NCBI RefSeq assembly: GCF_002368295.1
Contig: NZ_AP018248.1
Location: forward strand, 7,401,284-7,465,283
Direction of reading: 5' to 3'
Source of the DNA: Tolypothrix tenuis PCC 7101
Lineage (GTDB): Bacteria > Cyanobacteriota > Cyanobacteriia > Cyanobacteriales > Nostocaceae
Length of the DNA stretch: 64,000 nt
Positions 16,564-25,485 of this stretch are shown one piece after another (within the stretch, counting starts at the first letter, position 1; each line of letters opens with the position of its first letter). The position numbers and the translations under genes were made by a program. The notes below the pieces were generated by a model that ran no database searches, had not been told where the DNA came from, and saw only the letters and a program-made list of their open reading frames with translations.

Positions 16564-17739
16564 ATGCATGTTCTTACTGTCCTTTGTAAAGATGGCTGGA
16601 TGCCTGCAAATCTTTCAGAAGGTTGGCGGCGTTTGGGCTGCTCAGTAGAAGAGTTTTTCTACGGTACTCACATGGGTAAATCATGGAGTAATCAAGGTTT
16701 GGAAAATAACCATCAGATTAATACTCAACTATTAACAACTGCAAAACGTTTAAAAGCAGAAGGACGACTCGATCTAATCTTTGCTGTTATCTATGATGAT
16801 GTTCTAGAAGTTGAGACAGCCAAGCAGCTACGCGCTCTTGATGTTCCTATGGTCAATTATCACGTAGATTTATTAGGACAGTGGTATCGTATTCTTCGCA
16901 TAGGCAAATATTTTGATCGCGTAGCATGTGCCCAAATGGAATACTGGAAAGGTCTGCGTCGTGCTGGGATACGTCCTTACTATATGCCAATGGCAGCAAA
17001 TCCACCAGTATCTACGACTCAGACCCCAACAAAAAATATCCCATTTGCAGGAGTTCTTTATCTTGGTTCTCCTTGGCTTTTTCGGCGGCAAATGCTTGCT
17101 GATTTAGCTAAACAAAATATTCCATTGCAGATTTATGGACATAACTGGCTGCGTACTAGTCCTGACCCAGACAATGCACAACCTTATCGCAAAAATCTTC
17201 ATGACTTGCATTACTACCTTTTGCCTCGCATACAGCAAGAAGGTTGGGGAAGATTTTGGGAGACTGTGAAACACCGGCTTCGTCCAACTTCATCACTAGC
17301 AGTGAGTTCTCATGAAGTGCCCACTCAATGTATTAAAGGTTCTTATAGTAATTCTGACTTTGTTCCACTAGTTCAAGGAGCAGCAATCAATCTAGGTTTC
17401 ACCCATTTTATGGGTATACCGGGAACATCTAGAGAACGTCGGCAGGTGCGACTGCGGGAATTTGAGATTCCGATAAATGGGGGATTTTATTTAACTCAAG
17501 ATTGCCCTCAGTTAAGAGAGTTATTTCAAATTGGGGAAAATGTTGCAGCTTGGGATAATTTATCTGATTTGCACGACAAAATATCCTATTACCTGAATCA
17601 TCCTGCTGAACGCAAAAGGATTGCTGAAGCTGCACAAGCTTATTGTCTACAACACCACACTTGGACACATCGATTTAGTAGACTGCTGCAGGAATTAAAG
17701 TTATCCACTCTGGACATAGCTGAAAAAACTTTTATCTAA
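16564..17739 (+). CDS. CgeB-like GT-B glycosyltransferase
   Basis: A 391-residue protein from ATG 16564, whose product starts MHVLTVLCKDGW, a normal first strand. The C-terminal part (RRQVRLREFEIPINGGF, then HHTWTHRFSRLL) matches the Glyco_trans_1_2 / CgeB type domain, in which a conserved R-x-FE-xxxxG stretch lines the donor site. LFAVIYDDVLEVETA and NYHVDLLGQWYRI resemble the CgeB N-terminal domain. An upstream GTG at 16480 is in frame but overlaps the previous gene and adds a Cys-rich, unlikely leader. It is followed after 10 bases by an FkbM gene. Confidence 0.82.
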   Translation: MHVLTVLCKDGWMPANLSEGWRRLGCSVEEFFYGTHMGKSWSNQGLENNHQINTQLLTTAKRLKAEGRLDLIFAVIYDDVLEVETAKQLRALDVPMVNYHVDLLGQWYRILRIGKYFDRVACAQMEYWKGLRRAGIRPYYMPMAANPPVSTTQTPTKNIPFAGVLYLGSPWLFRRQMLADLAKQNIPLQIYGHNWLRTSPDPDNAQPYRKNLHDLHYYLLPRIQQEGWGRFWETVKHRLRPTSSLAVSSHEVPTQCIKGSYSNSDFVPLVQGAAINLGFTHFMGIPGTSRERRQVRLREFEIPINGGFYLTQDCPQLRELFQIGENVAAWDNLSDLHDKISYYLNHPAERKRIAEAAQAYCLQHHTWTHRFSRLLQELKLSTLDIAEKTFI

Positions 17740-17749
17740 AGGTGGCATT

Positions 17750-18628
17750 ATGGAATTTTCTAACTGGCTTGAGATGCGTCTAGGGTTGTTATCTCATCCT
17801 CAATTTTACAACAATCCTGTTGTGGCTATATGGCGACGTCTACTATGGAAATTAATAGCTCAAAAGAAATCTCTGCTCAATTTTAATACAGAGTATGGCT
17901 TTAAACTAGAAGGTCAACCACGAGATATAGGTGTAGGCTCTCTTTTCTATCGGGGTCAGTATGAATGGGGTGAGTTACGCTTATGGCATCGTTTACTAAC
18001 TCAACCCAATATGACGATTGTTGACATAGGTGCTAACTTTGGGCTTTACAGTCTTGCAACTGCAGCATACTGCCGCAATCACAAACTCATTGGAGTAAAA
18101 ATATTTGGCTTTGAACCGAATCCAAAAGAATGCTCTAAATTTCAAAGAAATGTAGTCCTTAATAATTATTCAGAAATTCAAGTTCTGCAATTAGCACTTA
18201 GCAGCTATACAGGTATTTGTAAGATGGCTATTCCACCTGAGGGCTTAGGTGTTTTTGGTCACTTATTAACCAACAATGATGGCATCAGTACTAAAGATGA
18301 AATGGTGGAAGTACAAACTATAGGCCTTGATAATTGGTGCAAGAACCAAGGAATTGAGCACATAGATCTTATGAAAGTAGATGTAGAAGGTCATGAATTA
18401 GAAGTTTTGCGTGGTGCTAAAAATTTGCTTGCTTGTCAAGCAATCCGTGCTTTATTGATGGAGATTGGTCATGGTCAATGGCGTGAAGCTCTAGATTTAC
18501 TTCGCTCGTATAATTATTCTGTCAAGTTAATTTCCCGTAATGGTTCCTTATTAAACTTTAATGAAAGTAGTCTAAAAGGTTGGGATAACGTTATTGCATA
18601 TCCTAAAACTTCAGAGCTAAATTTTTAA
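17750..18628 (+). CDS. FkbM family methyltransferase
   Basis: A 292-residue protein with an N-terminal extension of about 85 residues, then TIVDIGANFGLYSL (89-102), FGFEPNPKEC, and the signature LMKVDVEGHELEVLRGA. It is longer than the FkbM protein at 13630, mainly at the N-terminus, and probably modifies another position of the glycan. ATG 17750 follows a GGTGG stretch 5-9 bases upstream. A 350-base gap with no clear gene comes after it. Confidence 0.92.
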   Translation: MEFSNWLEMRLGLLSHPQFYNNPVVAIWRRLLWKLIAQKKSLLNFNTEYGFKLEGQPRDIGVGSLFYRGQYEWGELRLWHRLLTQPNMTIVDIGANFGLYSLATAAYCRNHKLIGVKIFGFEPNPKECSKFQRNVVLNNYSEIQVLQLALSSYTGICKMAIPPEGLGVFGHLLTNNDGISTKDEMVEVQTIGLDNWCKNQGIEHIDLMKVDVEGHELEVLRGAKNLLACQAIRALLMEIGHGQWREALDLLRSYNYSVKLISRNGSLLNFNESSLKGWDNVIAYPKTSELNF

Positions 18629-18980
18629 TTTTATATATTTTGCTTATTAAGTAATAAATTACAGCGGTTTTGAGATAAGTGAGGTACACCAATTTTAGGG
18701 AGGCTTTGTAAACTTTAAATTTTATTCAGTTGCCGTATCTCATCAACATCGAATCTGCTGTATATTTTAATGATTAAAATAAACTTAAATTATTACTTTG
18801 GCAAGTATTGAAAAACCATATTTACAGTCATCATTACCAACAGAGAATAAAGCCTTATCTTAATGCCAAAGAGAGACACTACGTGGTAGCGTTGCGTAGT
18901 AAAGAGAAACAATTCCAGCCCTTGCCATTGTCTCATTGAGCTACCCTACGTTTAATCACTTTTTTACAGTAATCTTGAGT
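18629..18980. other. Intergenic stretch inside the polysaccharide locus
   Basis: These 352 bases hold no convincing gene. A short hairpin at about 18880-18902 (ACTACG paired with CGTAGT) resembles the dispersed Nostoc-type palindromes built from CTACGC/GCGTAG. This is one of the few places in the locus where a new promoter could lie; I could not identify one with confidence. Confidence 0.5.
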
Positions 18981-20132
18981 ATGGGATTAATTTCAGATAT
19001 TGCTTGGAAAAAGAGTAATTCTAATAATGATAGGATTGCTCCAGTAGATGGTTTACGTGCTGTAGCTGTATTTGGAGTTGTTTGGGCACATATTTGGCTT
19101 TTTTGTAAAAATCCGGCTTTGTCATTAGCAAAAGTATTTTCTCTAAATTTAGATTTAAACCGAGCTATTGCTGTGCTGGGTACAGGAGTAGATTTATTCT
19201 TTGTACTCAGCGGATTTTGTATGTATTTAATGTACGCACGCAAGCAAAACAAGTTTGAATGGAAAAGTTACCTATATTTCCTAAAAAAACGCTGGTTAAG
19301 AATTGCACCAGCTTTTTATATAGCTGCTTTTGTTTGTGCGCTTCGCTATCCCTTTATTGGTCAACCTTTACCATTTTTAGATTTACTAGCTCATGCTAGC
19401 TTTACTCACCTTTGGGTTCCTAATACAGTTGGATTAGCTGCACCTTTTTGGTCACTAGCAACAGAGTGGCATTTTTATTTGATTCTGCCATTATTTATTT
19501 GGGCTGCTTCCCGATTTGGATTTTGGAGTATAACTGCGATCGCTATTTTGGGTTCTATAATCTTTCGCCTTTGGATGTTCACCAGTGGGTATGAAGTTGG
19601 AGCCTTTTGGAACGCTCAAATACCTAGCCGTTTAGTTGAGTTTACTTGGGGTATGTGCATCGCTAAGTTATACACTGTGCAAAAGCTACCTCCAAAACTA
19701 TTATGTGCAGAAAAGGGTTTTCTACTCGGCTTTACGATTACCTATTTTGGTAGAATACTGATGGTTACAGAAGTAGTTAACTTAGCTGGGTCTTTAGGTT
19801 ACATTTGTAAAACTCTGGCTGAACCAATTTTAACTCTAGGTTATAGCCTAATTCTTTGGAACGTTATTTCGAGTGAGTCTCTATTTCAGAATCTATTAAG
19901 CCATAAGGTATTGCAAGCCATCGGTCGTTGGTCTTATAGTCTATATCTTTGGCATTGGTGGCCATGTTTATGGATTGCAGAGCATTTAGTGCATAAGTTT
20001 GGTTCGTCACCTATAATCCAAAACGTCTCTCTCGTACTTTCATTGATTGTGCTTATTCCTTTATCTTGGGTCTCTTACTCCCTATTAGAAGCACCTTATT
20101 TTCATTGGCAACAGTCTCGAAAGTCCGCATGA
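18981..20132 (+). CDS. Membrane acyltransferase, acyltransferase-3 (OafA) family
   Basis: A 383-residue polytopic protein. From ATG 18981 it begins MGLISDIAWK, and the family signature DGLRAVAVFGVVWAH lies at residues 23-37, with GVDLFFVLSGFCMYLMYA next. RWLRIAPAFYIAAF and the PFWSLATEWHFYL block are also typical. An in-frame TTG at 18936 would lengthen the cytoplasmic N-terminus by 15 residues and cannot be excluded. The expected role is O-acylation of a sugar. It overlaps the next gene by four bases (ATGA), implying coupled translation. Confidence 0.92.
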   Translation: MGLISDIAWKKSNSNNDRIAPVDGLRAVAVFGVVWAHIWLFCKNPALSLAKVFSLNLDLNRAIAVLGTGVDLFFVLSGFCMYLMYARKQNKFEWKSYLYFLKKRWLRIAPAFYIAAFVCALRYPFIGQPLPFLDLLAHASFTHLWVPNTVGLAAPFWSLATEWHFYLILPLFIWAASRFGFWSITAIAILGSIIFRLWMFTSGYEVGAFWNAQIPSRLVEFTWGMCIAKLYTVQKLPPKLLCAEKGFLLGFTITYFGRILMVTEVVNLAGSLGYICKTLAEPILTLGYSLILWNVISSESLFQNLLSHKVLQAIGRWSYSLYLWHWWPCLWIAEHLVHKFGSSPIIQNVSLVLSLIVLIPLSWVSYSLLEAPYFHWQQSRKSA

Positions 20133-21454
20133 AAAGAGTCCTAATTATCACGCCCAACTGGCCTCCCATTTCTTGTCCGGACATGCATCGTGTTCGGATG
20201 TCTTTATCTTTTTTTAATGAATTTGCATGGGAACCGTTAATTCTTAAGATTAATCCAAATGAACAAGAAGGAATTAAGGATGAAGCTTTAGAAAAGTCTA
20301 TTCCTCACGGTACAAAGATATGGCAGGCTGGGTGCTTATATAAATCTTGGACACGCTGGTTTGGCGTAAATAGTGTTGGATTACGTAGTTTGTTCCATGT
20401 GGCACAACTCGGTAGGAAAATTATTGAAACTGCCAAGCCAGACTTAATTTATTTTTCTACAACCATGTTTATGATGATGCCTTTAGGAAGATACTGGTAC
20501 ATCAAACACGGTATACCATACATCATTGATTTCCAAGACCCTTGGTTGAGTAATTACTATTTTCATCTCAATTCTGCTAAACCCCCAGGTGGTTATTTTA
20601 AATACTGGGTTTCACAATTAATAGCAAAACATCTTGAATCATTTACTTTGCATAATGTTAGCCATATTATTAGCGTTTCACCTGAGTATCCCAAAACTTT
20701 AATTCAACGCTATCCGTGGATAAATGAGGATAAATGTACAGTCTTACCGTTTGGCGCTCCTGAAAAAGACTTTGAGCAACTCCCTACATTAAAGATTCAG
20801 CAAAGAATCTTTAATCCTAATGATGGTAACCGCCATTGGGTTTATGTAGGTCGAGGTGGTAATGATATGGCTTTAGCACTAAAAAGCCTATTTTTAGGTA
20901 TCCAATCTGCACGTCTTCAAAATCCCGAACCGTGGCAATCTGTTAAATTACACTTTGTTGGTACGAGCTATGCTTCTGATAATCGAGCAGTGAAAACTGT
21001 AGAACCAATCGCTCAGGAATTAGGTGTTGCCGATCTGGTAGAAGAACATCTTCACCGCATTCCTTACTTTGAAGCTTTGCAAACTCTGGTAGATAGCGAT
21101 GCTATTTTGCTGATTGGCTCCCAAGATCCTAGTTATACTGCTTCCAAGCTTTACCCGTGTATTTTAGCAAAAAAGCCAATTTTCGCCATTTTCCATCAAC
21201 AGAGTTCTGTGGTCGAAATTTTAAATCAATGCCATGCAGGTCGAGTCGTAACTTTTAGAGAAAGCGATCACCCCAATGAGTTGTTGCCTAGAATTATACC
21301 TCAACTTCAATGGCTCCTATCTATGCCTAAAGGCTATCAGCCAGATACAGACTGGAAAGCGTTTCAACCTTATACCGCAAAAGAAATGACTCGTCGGCAA
21401 TGTGCTGTTTTTGATCAAGTCCTCATGGCTACAAGCCAAGATAAATTGCTATGA
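20129..21454 (+). CDS. GT4-like glycosyltransferase
   Basis: A 441-residue GT-B protein that starts MKRVLIITPNWPPISCPD, a typical GT4 first strand with the nearby acceptor loop. The middle has PDLIYFSTTMFMMMPLG and YIIDFQDPW. The donor domain starts near WVYVGRGGNDMALALKSLF and includes LHFVGTSYA. The E-x7-E site is not conserved; the corresponding part reads SYTASKLYPCILAKKPI, which is common in large GT4 proteins of unknown specificity. The start at 20129 overlaps the upstream stop (ATGA); earlier in-frame codons lie inside the previous gene. Confidence 0.82.
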   Translation: MKRVLIITPNWPPISCPDMHRVRMSLSFFNEFAWEPLILKINPNEQEGIKDEALEKSIPHGTKIWQAGCLYKSWTRWFGVNSVGLRSLFHVAQLGRKIIETAKPDLIYFSTTMFMMMPLGRYWYIKHGIPYIIDFQDPWLSNYYFHLNSAKPPGGYFKYWVSQLIAKHLESFTLHNVSHIISVSPEYPKTLIQRYPWINEDKCTVLPFGAPEKDFEQLPTLKIQQRIFNPNDGNRHWVYVGRGGNDMALALKSLFLGIQSARLQNPEPWQSVKLHFVGTSYASDNRAVKTVEPIAQELGVADLVEEHLHRIPYFEALQTLVDSDAILLIGSQDPSYTASKLYPCILAKKPIFAIFHQQSSVVEILNQCHAGRVVTFRESDHPNELLPRIIPQLQWLLSMPKGYQPDTDWKAFQPYTAKEMTRRQCAVFDQVLMATSQDKLL

Positions 21455-22947
21455 CCAATGATTCAGAATTCCTTAACTTATCTGTACTACAATCTTCAAT
21501 TATTTTTGATCATCGTAGACAAAAAAGGTTACTTCGAGGATTTTGGGTCATTGCTTTTGCCCTATTTACCTTTGAGCTATTTTTTACCAACACTGAATCG
21601 TTAGTAAGTATTTTTGGGGCAATTTTAATTACTGCTGCTGCGCTTTTTCCCACATATCTTTGGTGTTCGAGAAAAGCGCTGGGTATGCCAATTTTTCCCT
21701 TATTCGCATTAACTTATGTTTGGACTCACGCTCTACCATTAGTAAGCAATCACCCAATAGTTGTAGAGTACTCACCAGAAAGCCATTTATTTGCTAGCTT
21801 AACAGTAACAGGATTTTTAGGCTTAGGAACATTTATCTGGTTTCAATTTGTTAAATCCACTCCCTCTCCACCCGAATCATACTTGGCATTGAATGGTGCT
21901 AGTGGATATCAGTTCTTCTTACTTGCTCTAGCAGCTAATATTTTCTTTAATACTTATTTTCTAGCAGGTTGGATATTTCTTGATGCTGGCATATTTGCAA
22001 TTATTTGTAATGTTACTTTAGCATTATCATCATTAGCAACTTTTGTACTTGCTTATCGTTTAGGTAGTCAAGAATTATCAGGAGCACGTGCGAGATGGTT
22101 TATATTGCTGCTAGTTATATCAATAGTTGTCAATGCGGCAAGTTTATTGTTAGTAGGGGCAGCTTCTATCTTTTTAATTGCTATATTTGCTTTTACTATT
22201 GGTAGAAAAAAACTACCTATATTAGTCATTATTATTTCCCTTATTTGCTTTTGTTTCCTGAACTATGGCAAAGGTGAGATGAGAGCAAAATATTGGTTCG
22301 GAGGTGAGTATAGCTCTTATATACAACCTTGGGAATATCCAGCTTGGTATAGTGAATGGGCAGGGTATAGCTTGAATTACCTTTTGAGAAATAAGAATAG
22401 TAACGATGTGCCATCTTCTCAAGAAACTGAAGAAAGAAGCTCATTTTTGGAACGATCTAGCGTAATTCAAATGTTGCTTTTGGCACAAATCAAAAGTCCG
22501 CAAGAAATTCCATATCTCTATGGAGCTACTTATGCAATTTTACCGCAGTTACTAGTGCCTAGAATTTTTGCTCCTCAAAAAATTGCTAGTCATGAAGGCA
22601 CTTACTTACTCAACATTCACTACGGATTACAAACTCGTGAAACTACTGGTACAACTACAATTGCTTGGGGACTATTAGCAGAATCTTATGCCAACTTTGG
22701 TTTAATAGGTTGTGGGGGGCTTGCTGTTATATTAGGGTCAATTTATGGACAAAGCACTCGCTGGAGTCTTAATGCCCCAGTTCTCTCAGCCAAGTATCTA
22801 TTTGCTATATTAATGATGACTTTCTCATTTCAAACTGAATTTAGTGCTGGGGTATATGTGGCTGCTTTATTTCAAGGTACTGTAGCGCTTGGTAGCGTTA
22901 TAGTACTTTTAATGCGAACCTACAAAGTACCACCAATGCAAAATTAA
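21451..22947 (+). CDS. Polytopic membrane protein, probable Wzy-like polysaccharide polymerase
   Basis: A 498-residue protein with roughly a dozen hydrophobic spans and a hydrophilic loop at about residues 275-350 (rich in Tyr, Trp and Ser), the architecture of O-antigen and exopolysaccharide polymerases. Late in the chain, TTIAWGLLAESYANFGLIG resembles the G-L-A-E-x-Y-x-N-F-G motif seen in Wzy/O-ligase-like proteins. Sequence is poorly conserved in this class, so the call rests on topology, that motif and gene context. It overlaps the upstream GT4 gene by four bases. No Wzx flippase is visible in the window, while an ABC exporter is. Confidence 0.7.
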   Translation: MTNDSEFLNLSVLQSSIIFDHRRQKRLLRGFWVIAFALFTFELFFTNTESLVSIFGAILITAAALFPTYLWCSRKALGMPIFPLFALTYVWTHALPLVSNHPIVVEYSPESHLFASLTVTGFLGLGTFIWFQFVKSTPSPPESYLALNGASGYQFFLLALAANIFFNTYFLAGWIFLDAGIFAIICNVTLALSSLATFVLAYRLGSQELSGARARWFILLLVISIVVNAASLLLVGAASIFLIAIFAFTIGRKKLPILVIIISLICFCFLNYGKGEMRAKYWFGGEYSSYIQPWEYPAWYSEWAGYSLNYLLRNKNSNDVPSSQETEERSSFLERSSVIQMLLLAQIKSPQEIPYLYGATYAILPQLLVPRIFAPQKIASHEGTYLLNIHYGLQTRETTGTTTIAWGLLAESYANFGLIGCGGLAVILGSIYGQSTRWSLNAPVLSAKYLFAILMMTFSFQTEFSAGVYVAALFQGTVALGSVIVLLMRTYKVPPMQN

Positions 22948-23070
22948 AATAATGCAGTAATTAGGAAAAACAAAAATAAAATATTTTACTATTTATTAAT
23001 AGAAAAAACATATTAATATATTATCAAAAATAGACATACCTAAATTGGGTGTTTTATTAAGAATGCAAAT

Positions 23071-24261
23071 ATGCAAAAGCTAGCAATTATTGCCTCGCAT
23101 CCAATTCAGTACTATGCACCTTGGTTTCAATATCTAAGTAGTACTACAACATTAGCTGTAAAAGTTTTCTATCTCTGGGATTCTGGCATTACACAGAAAG
23201 TTGATGTAGGTTTTGGTAAAGCTTTCCAATGGGATATTCCACTCTTAACTGGCTATGATTATGAGTTTGTAGCTAATATTAGCCCTGATGCTGGTACTCA
23301 TCACTTTTGGGGACTGCAAAATCCATCTTTGATTTCCCAAATTAATAACTACCAACCCGATGCTGTTCTATTAATGAGCTATAACTACGCCAGCATTTAT
23401 CACTTTCTTTTATGTTGGAATTATCATCAAATTCCATTACTATTTCGAGGAGATTCTCATAGATTGCTATCTTCTATCGGTATCAAAGCATGGGTACGCC
23501 GACAAATTATTACAAAAATCTATCAACGATTTGCAGCCTGTCTTTATGTAGGCAAAGCTAACTATGAATACTTTCGATATTATGGTGTAGCTGCTAAACG
23601 CCTATTCTTCTCACCTCATGCAATAGACAACGATCGCTTCTTTGCCCAAGCTGAAATAGCTAAAGAACAGGCGAACTCTTGGAAGCAAGAAATAGGTATT
23701 CCTAAAGACCATGCAATTATTTTATTTGCAGGTAAATTTGAAGCTAAGAAACGTCCCCTAGATTTGCTTCAGGCATTCTTGCAAGCAAAGCTTCATCGAG
23801 TATCGCTGCTATTTGTAGGAGCGGGAATTTTAGAAAATGATTTAAAATCCCAAGCAGCAGGATATGCAAATATCTATTTTGCTCCTTTTCAAAATCAATC
23901 TTTAATGGCCCGTACCTATGCAATTGCTGATGTAGTAGTGTTACCTAGTTATGGAAATTATGAAACTTGGGGATTAGCAATTAATGAAGCAATGTGTTTA
24001 AGCCGCCCAGTTATTGTTAGTAATCATGTTGGTTGTGCTCAAGACTTGGTTCATCCTGGTAAAAATGGTTTAATTTTTCCCGCGGGTGATGTCTTAGCAT
24101 TAACTCATATTTTGCAAGAAGCATTCTCTAATTTAGAACGTTTACATAATTGGGGACAAGAAAGCCGAAATATTATACTTGAGTATAGTTATCGTCAATC
24201 TACTCAAGGAGTAACTCAAGCCTTGGATAGTATCATGAATGGTCAAACAAAATTCACCTAA
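23071..24261 (+). CDS. GT4 family glycosyltransferase
   Basis: A 396-residue GT-B enzyme. It begins MQKLAIIASHPIQYYAPWF, the HPIQYxxP start typical of one GT4 subgroup. The donor domain holds FAGKFEAKKRPLDLLQAF and LLFVGAGILENDL, and the E-x7-E site appears in NYETWGLAINEAMCL, followed by SRPVIVSNHVG. A 123-base AT-rich gap precedes it. It is a well-formed member; the sugar transferred is unknown. Confidence 0.92.
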   Translation: MQKLAIIASHPIQYYAPWFQYLSSTTTLAVKVFYLWDSGITQKVDVGFGKAFQWDIPLLTGYDYEFVANISPDAGTHHFWGLQNPSLISQINNYQPDAVLLMSYNYASIYHFLLCWNYHQIPLLFRGDSHRLLSSIGIKAWVRRQIITKIYQRFAACLYVGKANYEYFRYYGVAAKRLFFSPHAIDNDRFFAQAEIAKEQANSWKQEIGIPKDHAIILFAGKFEAKKRPLDLLQAFLQAKLHRVSLLFVGAGILENDLKSQAAGYANIYFAPFQNQSLMARTYAIADVVVLPSYGNYETWGLAINEAMCLSRPVIVSNHVGCAQDLVHPGKNGLIFPAGDVLALTHILQEAFSNLERLHNWGQESRNIILEYSYRQSTQGVTQALDSIMNGQTKFT

Positions 24262-24310
24262 GTTTTATTCATGAAAAGTATCTATATAACCATAAAAATA
24301 TTTGATTTAA

Positions 24311-25477
24311 ATGCGACATAACCCTGAACTAAAAAATTTTCATTTATGGTTTCCTAATATATTTGAATTTAAAGGCGGTATCCAAGTCTATTCAGCATTT
24401 TTTTTACAAGCATTGCAAAGCATTTATCCTGAAAGCCAGTACAATATTTTTATTAAGCAGGATGTAAAAGGCTCTTCAGATATTACCTATTTATCAAGCA
24501 CTAAATTTTACTTTACAGGAGCATATTCAAATAAAATTCGTACATTAGCATTTGCTACTAAAATTCTCAGTCAAGGTCTAGTGCAGTATCCTGACTTAGT
24601 AATTGCTGCTCATATTAATTTTTCAATTGCTGCGTATTTACTCAAAGTTTTAGCAGGTATACCTTACTGGATTAATGTTTATGGATTAGAAGTATGGGAG
24701 CTTAAAAATCCAATTTTAAAAAAAGCGTTACAGAATGCGGATCGGATTTTATCTATTAGTGGTTATACACGCGATCGCCTAATTAAAGAGCAAAATATTG
24801 ATGCAGACAAAATTTCACTTCTACCTTGTACCTTTGATGCCAGCAATTTCAAAATTGCTTCTAAGCCTACTTATTTATTAGATAAATATCAACTAACCCC
24901 AGAACAACCAGTAATATTAACTGTTGCCAGGTTGGCTGAGAGCGAACGTTATAAAGGTTATGACCAAATTTTGCAGGCTTTATCCCAAATTCGTGAAATT
25001 ATTCCTGATGTTCACTACATTATAGTAGGCAAAGGTAAAGACCAGCCCAGAATCGAAAAAGTGATTGCAAATTTAGGTATAAAAGATTGTGTCACCTTAG
25101 CTGGATTTGTTCCTGATGAAGAGCTTTGTGATTATTATAATCTTTGTGATGTTTTTGCTATGCCTAGTAAAAGGGAAGGGTTTGGCATTGTCTATTTAGA
25201 AGCTCTAGCTTGTGGCAAACCTGTTTTAGCTGGTAACCAAGATGGTGCAATTGATGCTCTATGTCATGGTGAACTTGGTGCATTGGTCAATCCTGATGAT
25301 GTAGGAGAAATCGCCAAAACATTAATTCAAATTCTACAGGGTACCTATCACAATCATTTAATATATCAGCCAGAAAATTTACGTCAAAAAGTAATTGATA
25401 CCTTTGGATTTGAGCGGTTCCAAAGAACTCTGGATAAACATTTAAATCATCATTTAAAATCCACAATCAACAACTAA
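24311..25477 (+). CDS. GT4 family glycosyltransferase
   Basis: A 388-residue GT-B enzyme with an N-terminal FKGGIQVYSAFFLQAL acceptor block, INVYGLEVWEL, a donor domain starting TVARLAESERYKGYDQIL, HYIIVGKGKDQPRIE, and a canonical E-x7-E motif in KREGFGIVYLEALACGKPVL. It ends eight bases before the asparagine synthetase gene, so the two are probably in one operon. Confidence 0.93.
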   Translation: MRHNPELKNFHLWFPNIFEFKGGIQVYSAFFLQALQSIYPESQYNIFIKQDVKGSSDITYLSSTKFYFTGAYSNKIRTLAFATKILSQGLVQYPDLVIAAHINFSIAAYLLKVLAGIPYWINVYGLEVWELKNPILKKALQNADRILSISGYTRDRLIKEQNIDADKISLLPCTFDASNFKIASKPTYLLDKYQLTPEQPVILTVARLAESERYKGYDQILQALSQIREIIPDVHYIIVGKGKDQPRIEKVIANLGIKDCVTLAGFVPDEELCDYYNLCDVFAMPSKREGFGIVYLEALACGKPVLAGNQDGAIDALCHGELGALVNPDDVGEIAKTLIQILQGTYHNHLIYQPENLRQKVIDTFGFERFQRTLDKHLNHHLKSTINN

Positions 25478-25485
25478 ATTTTTAT

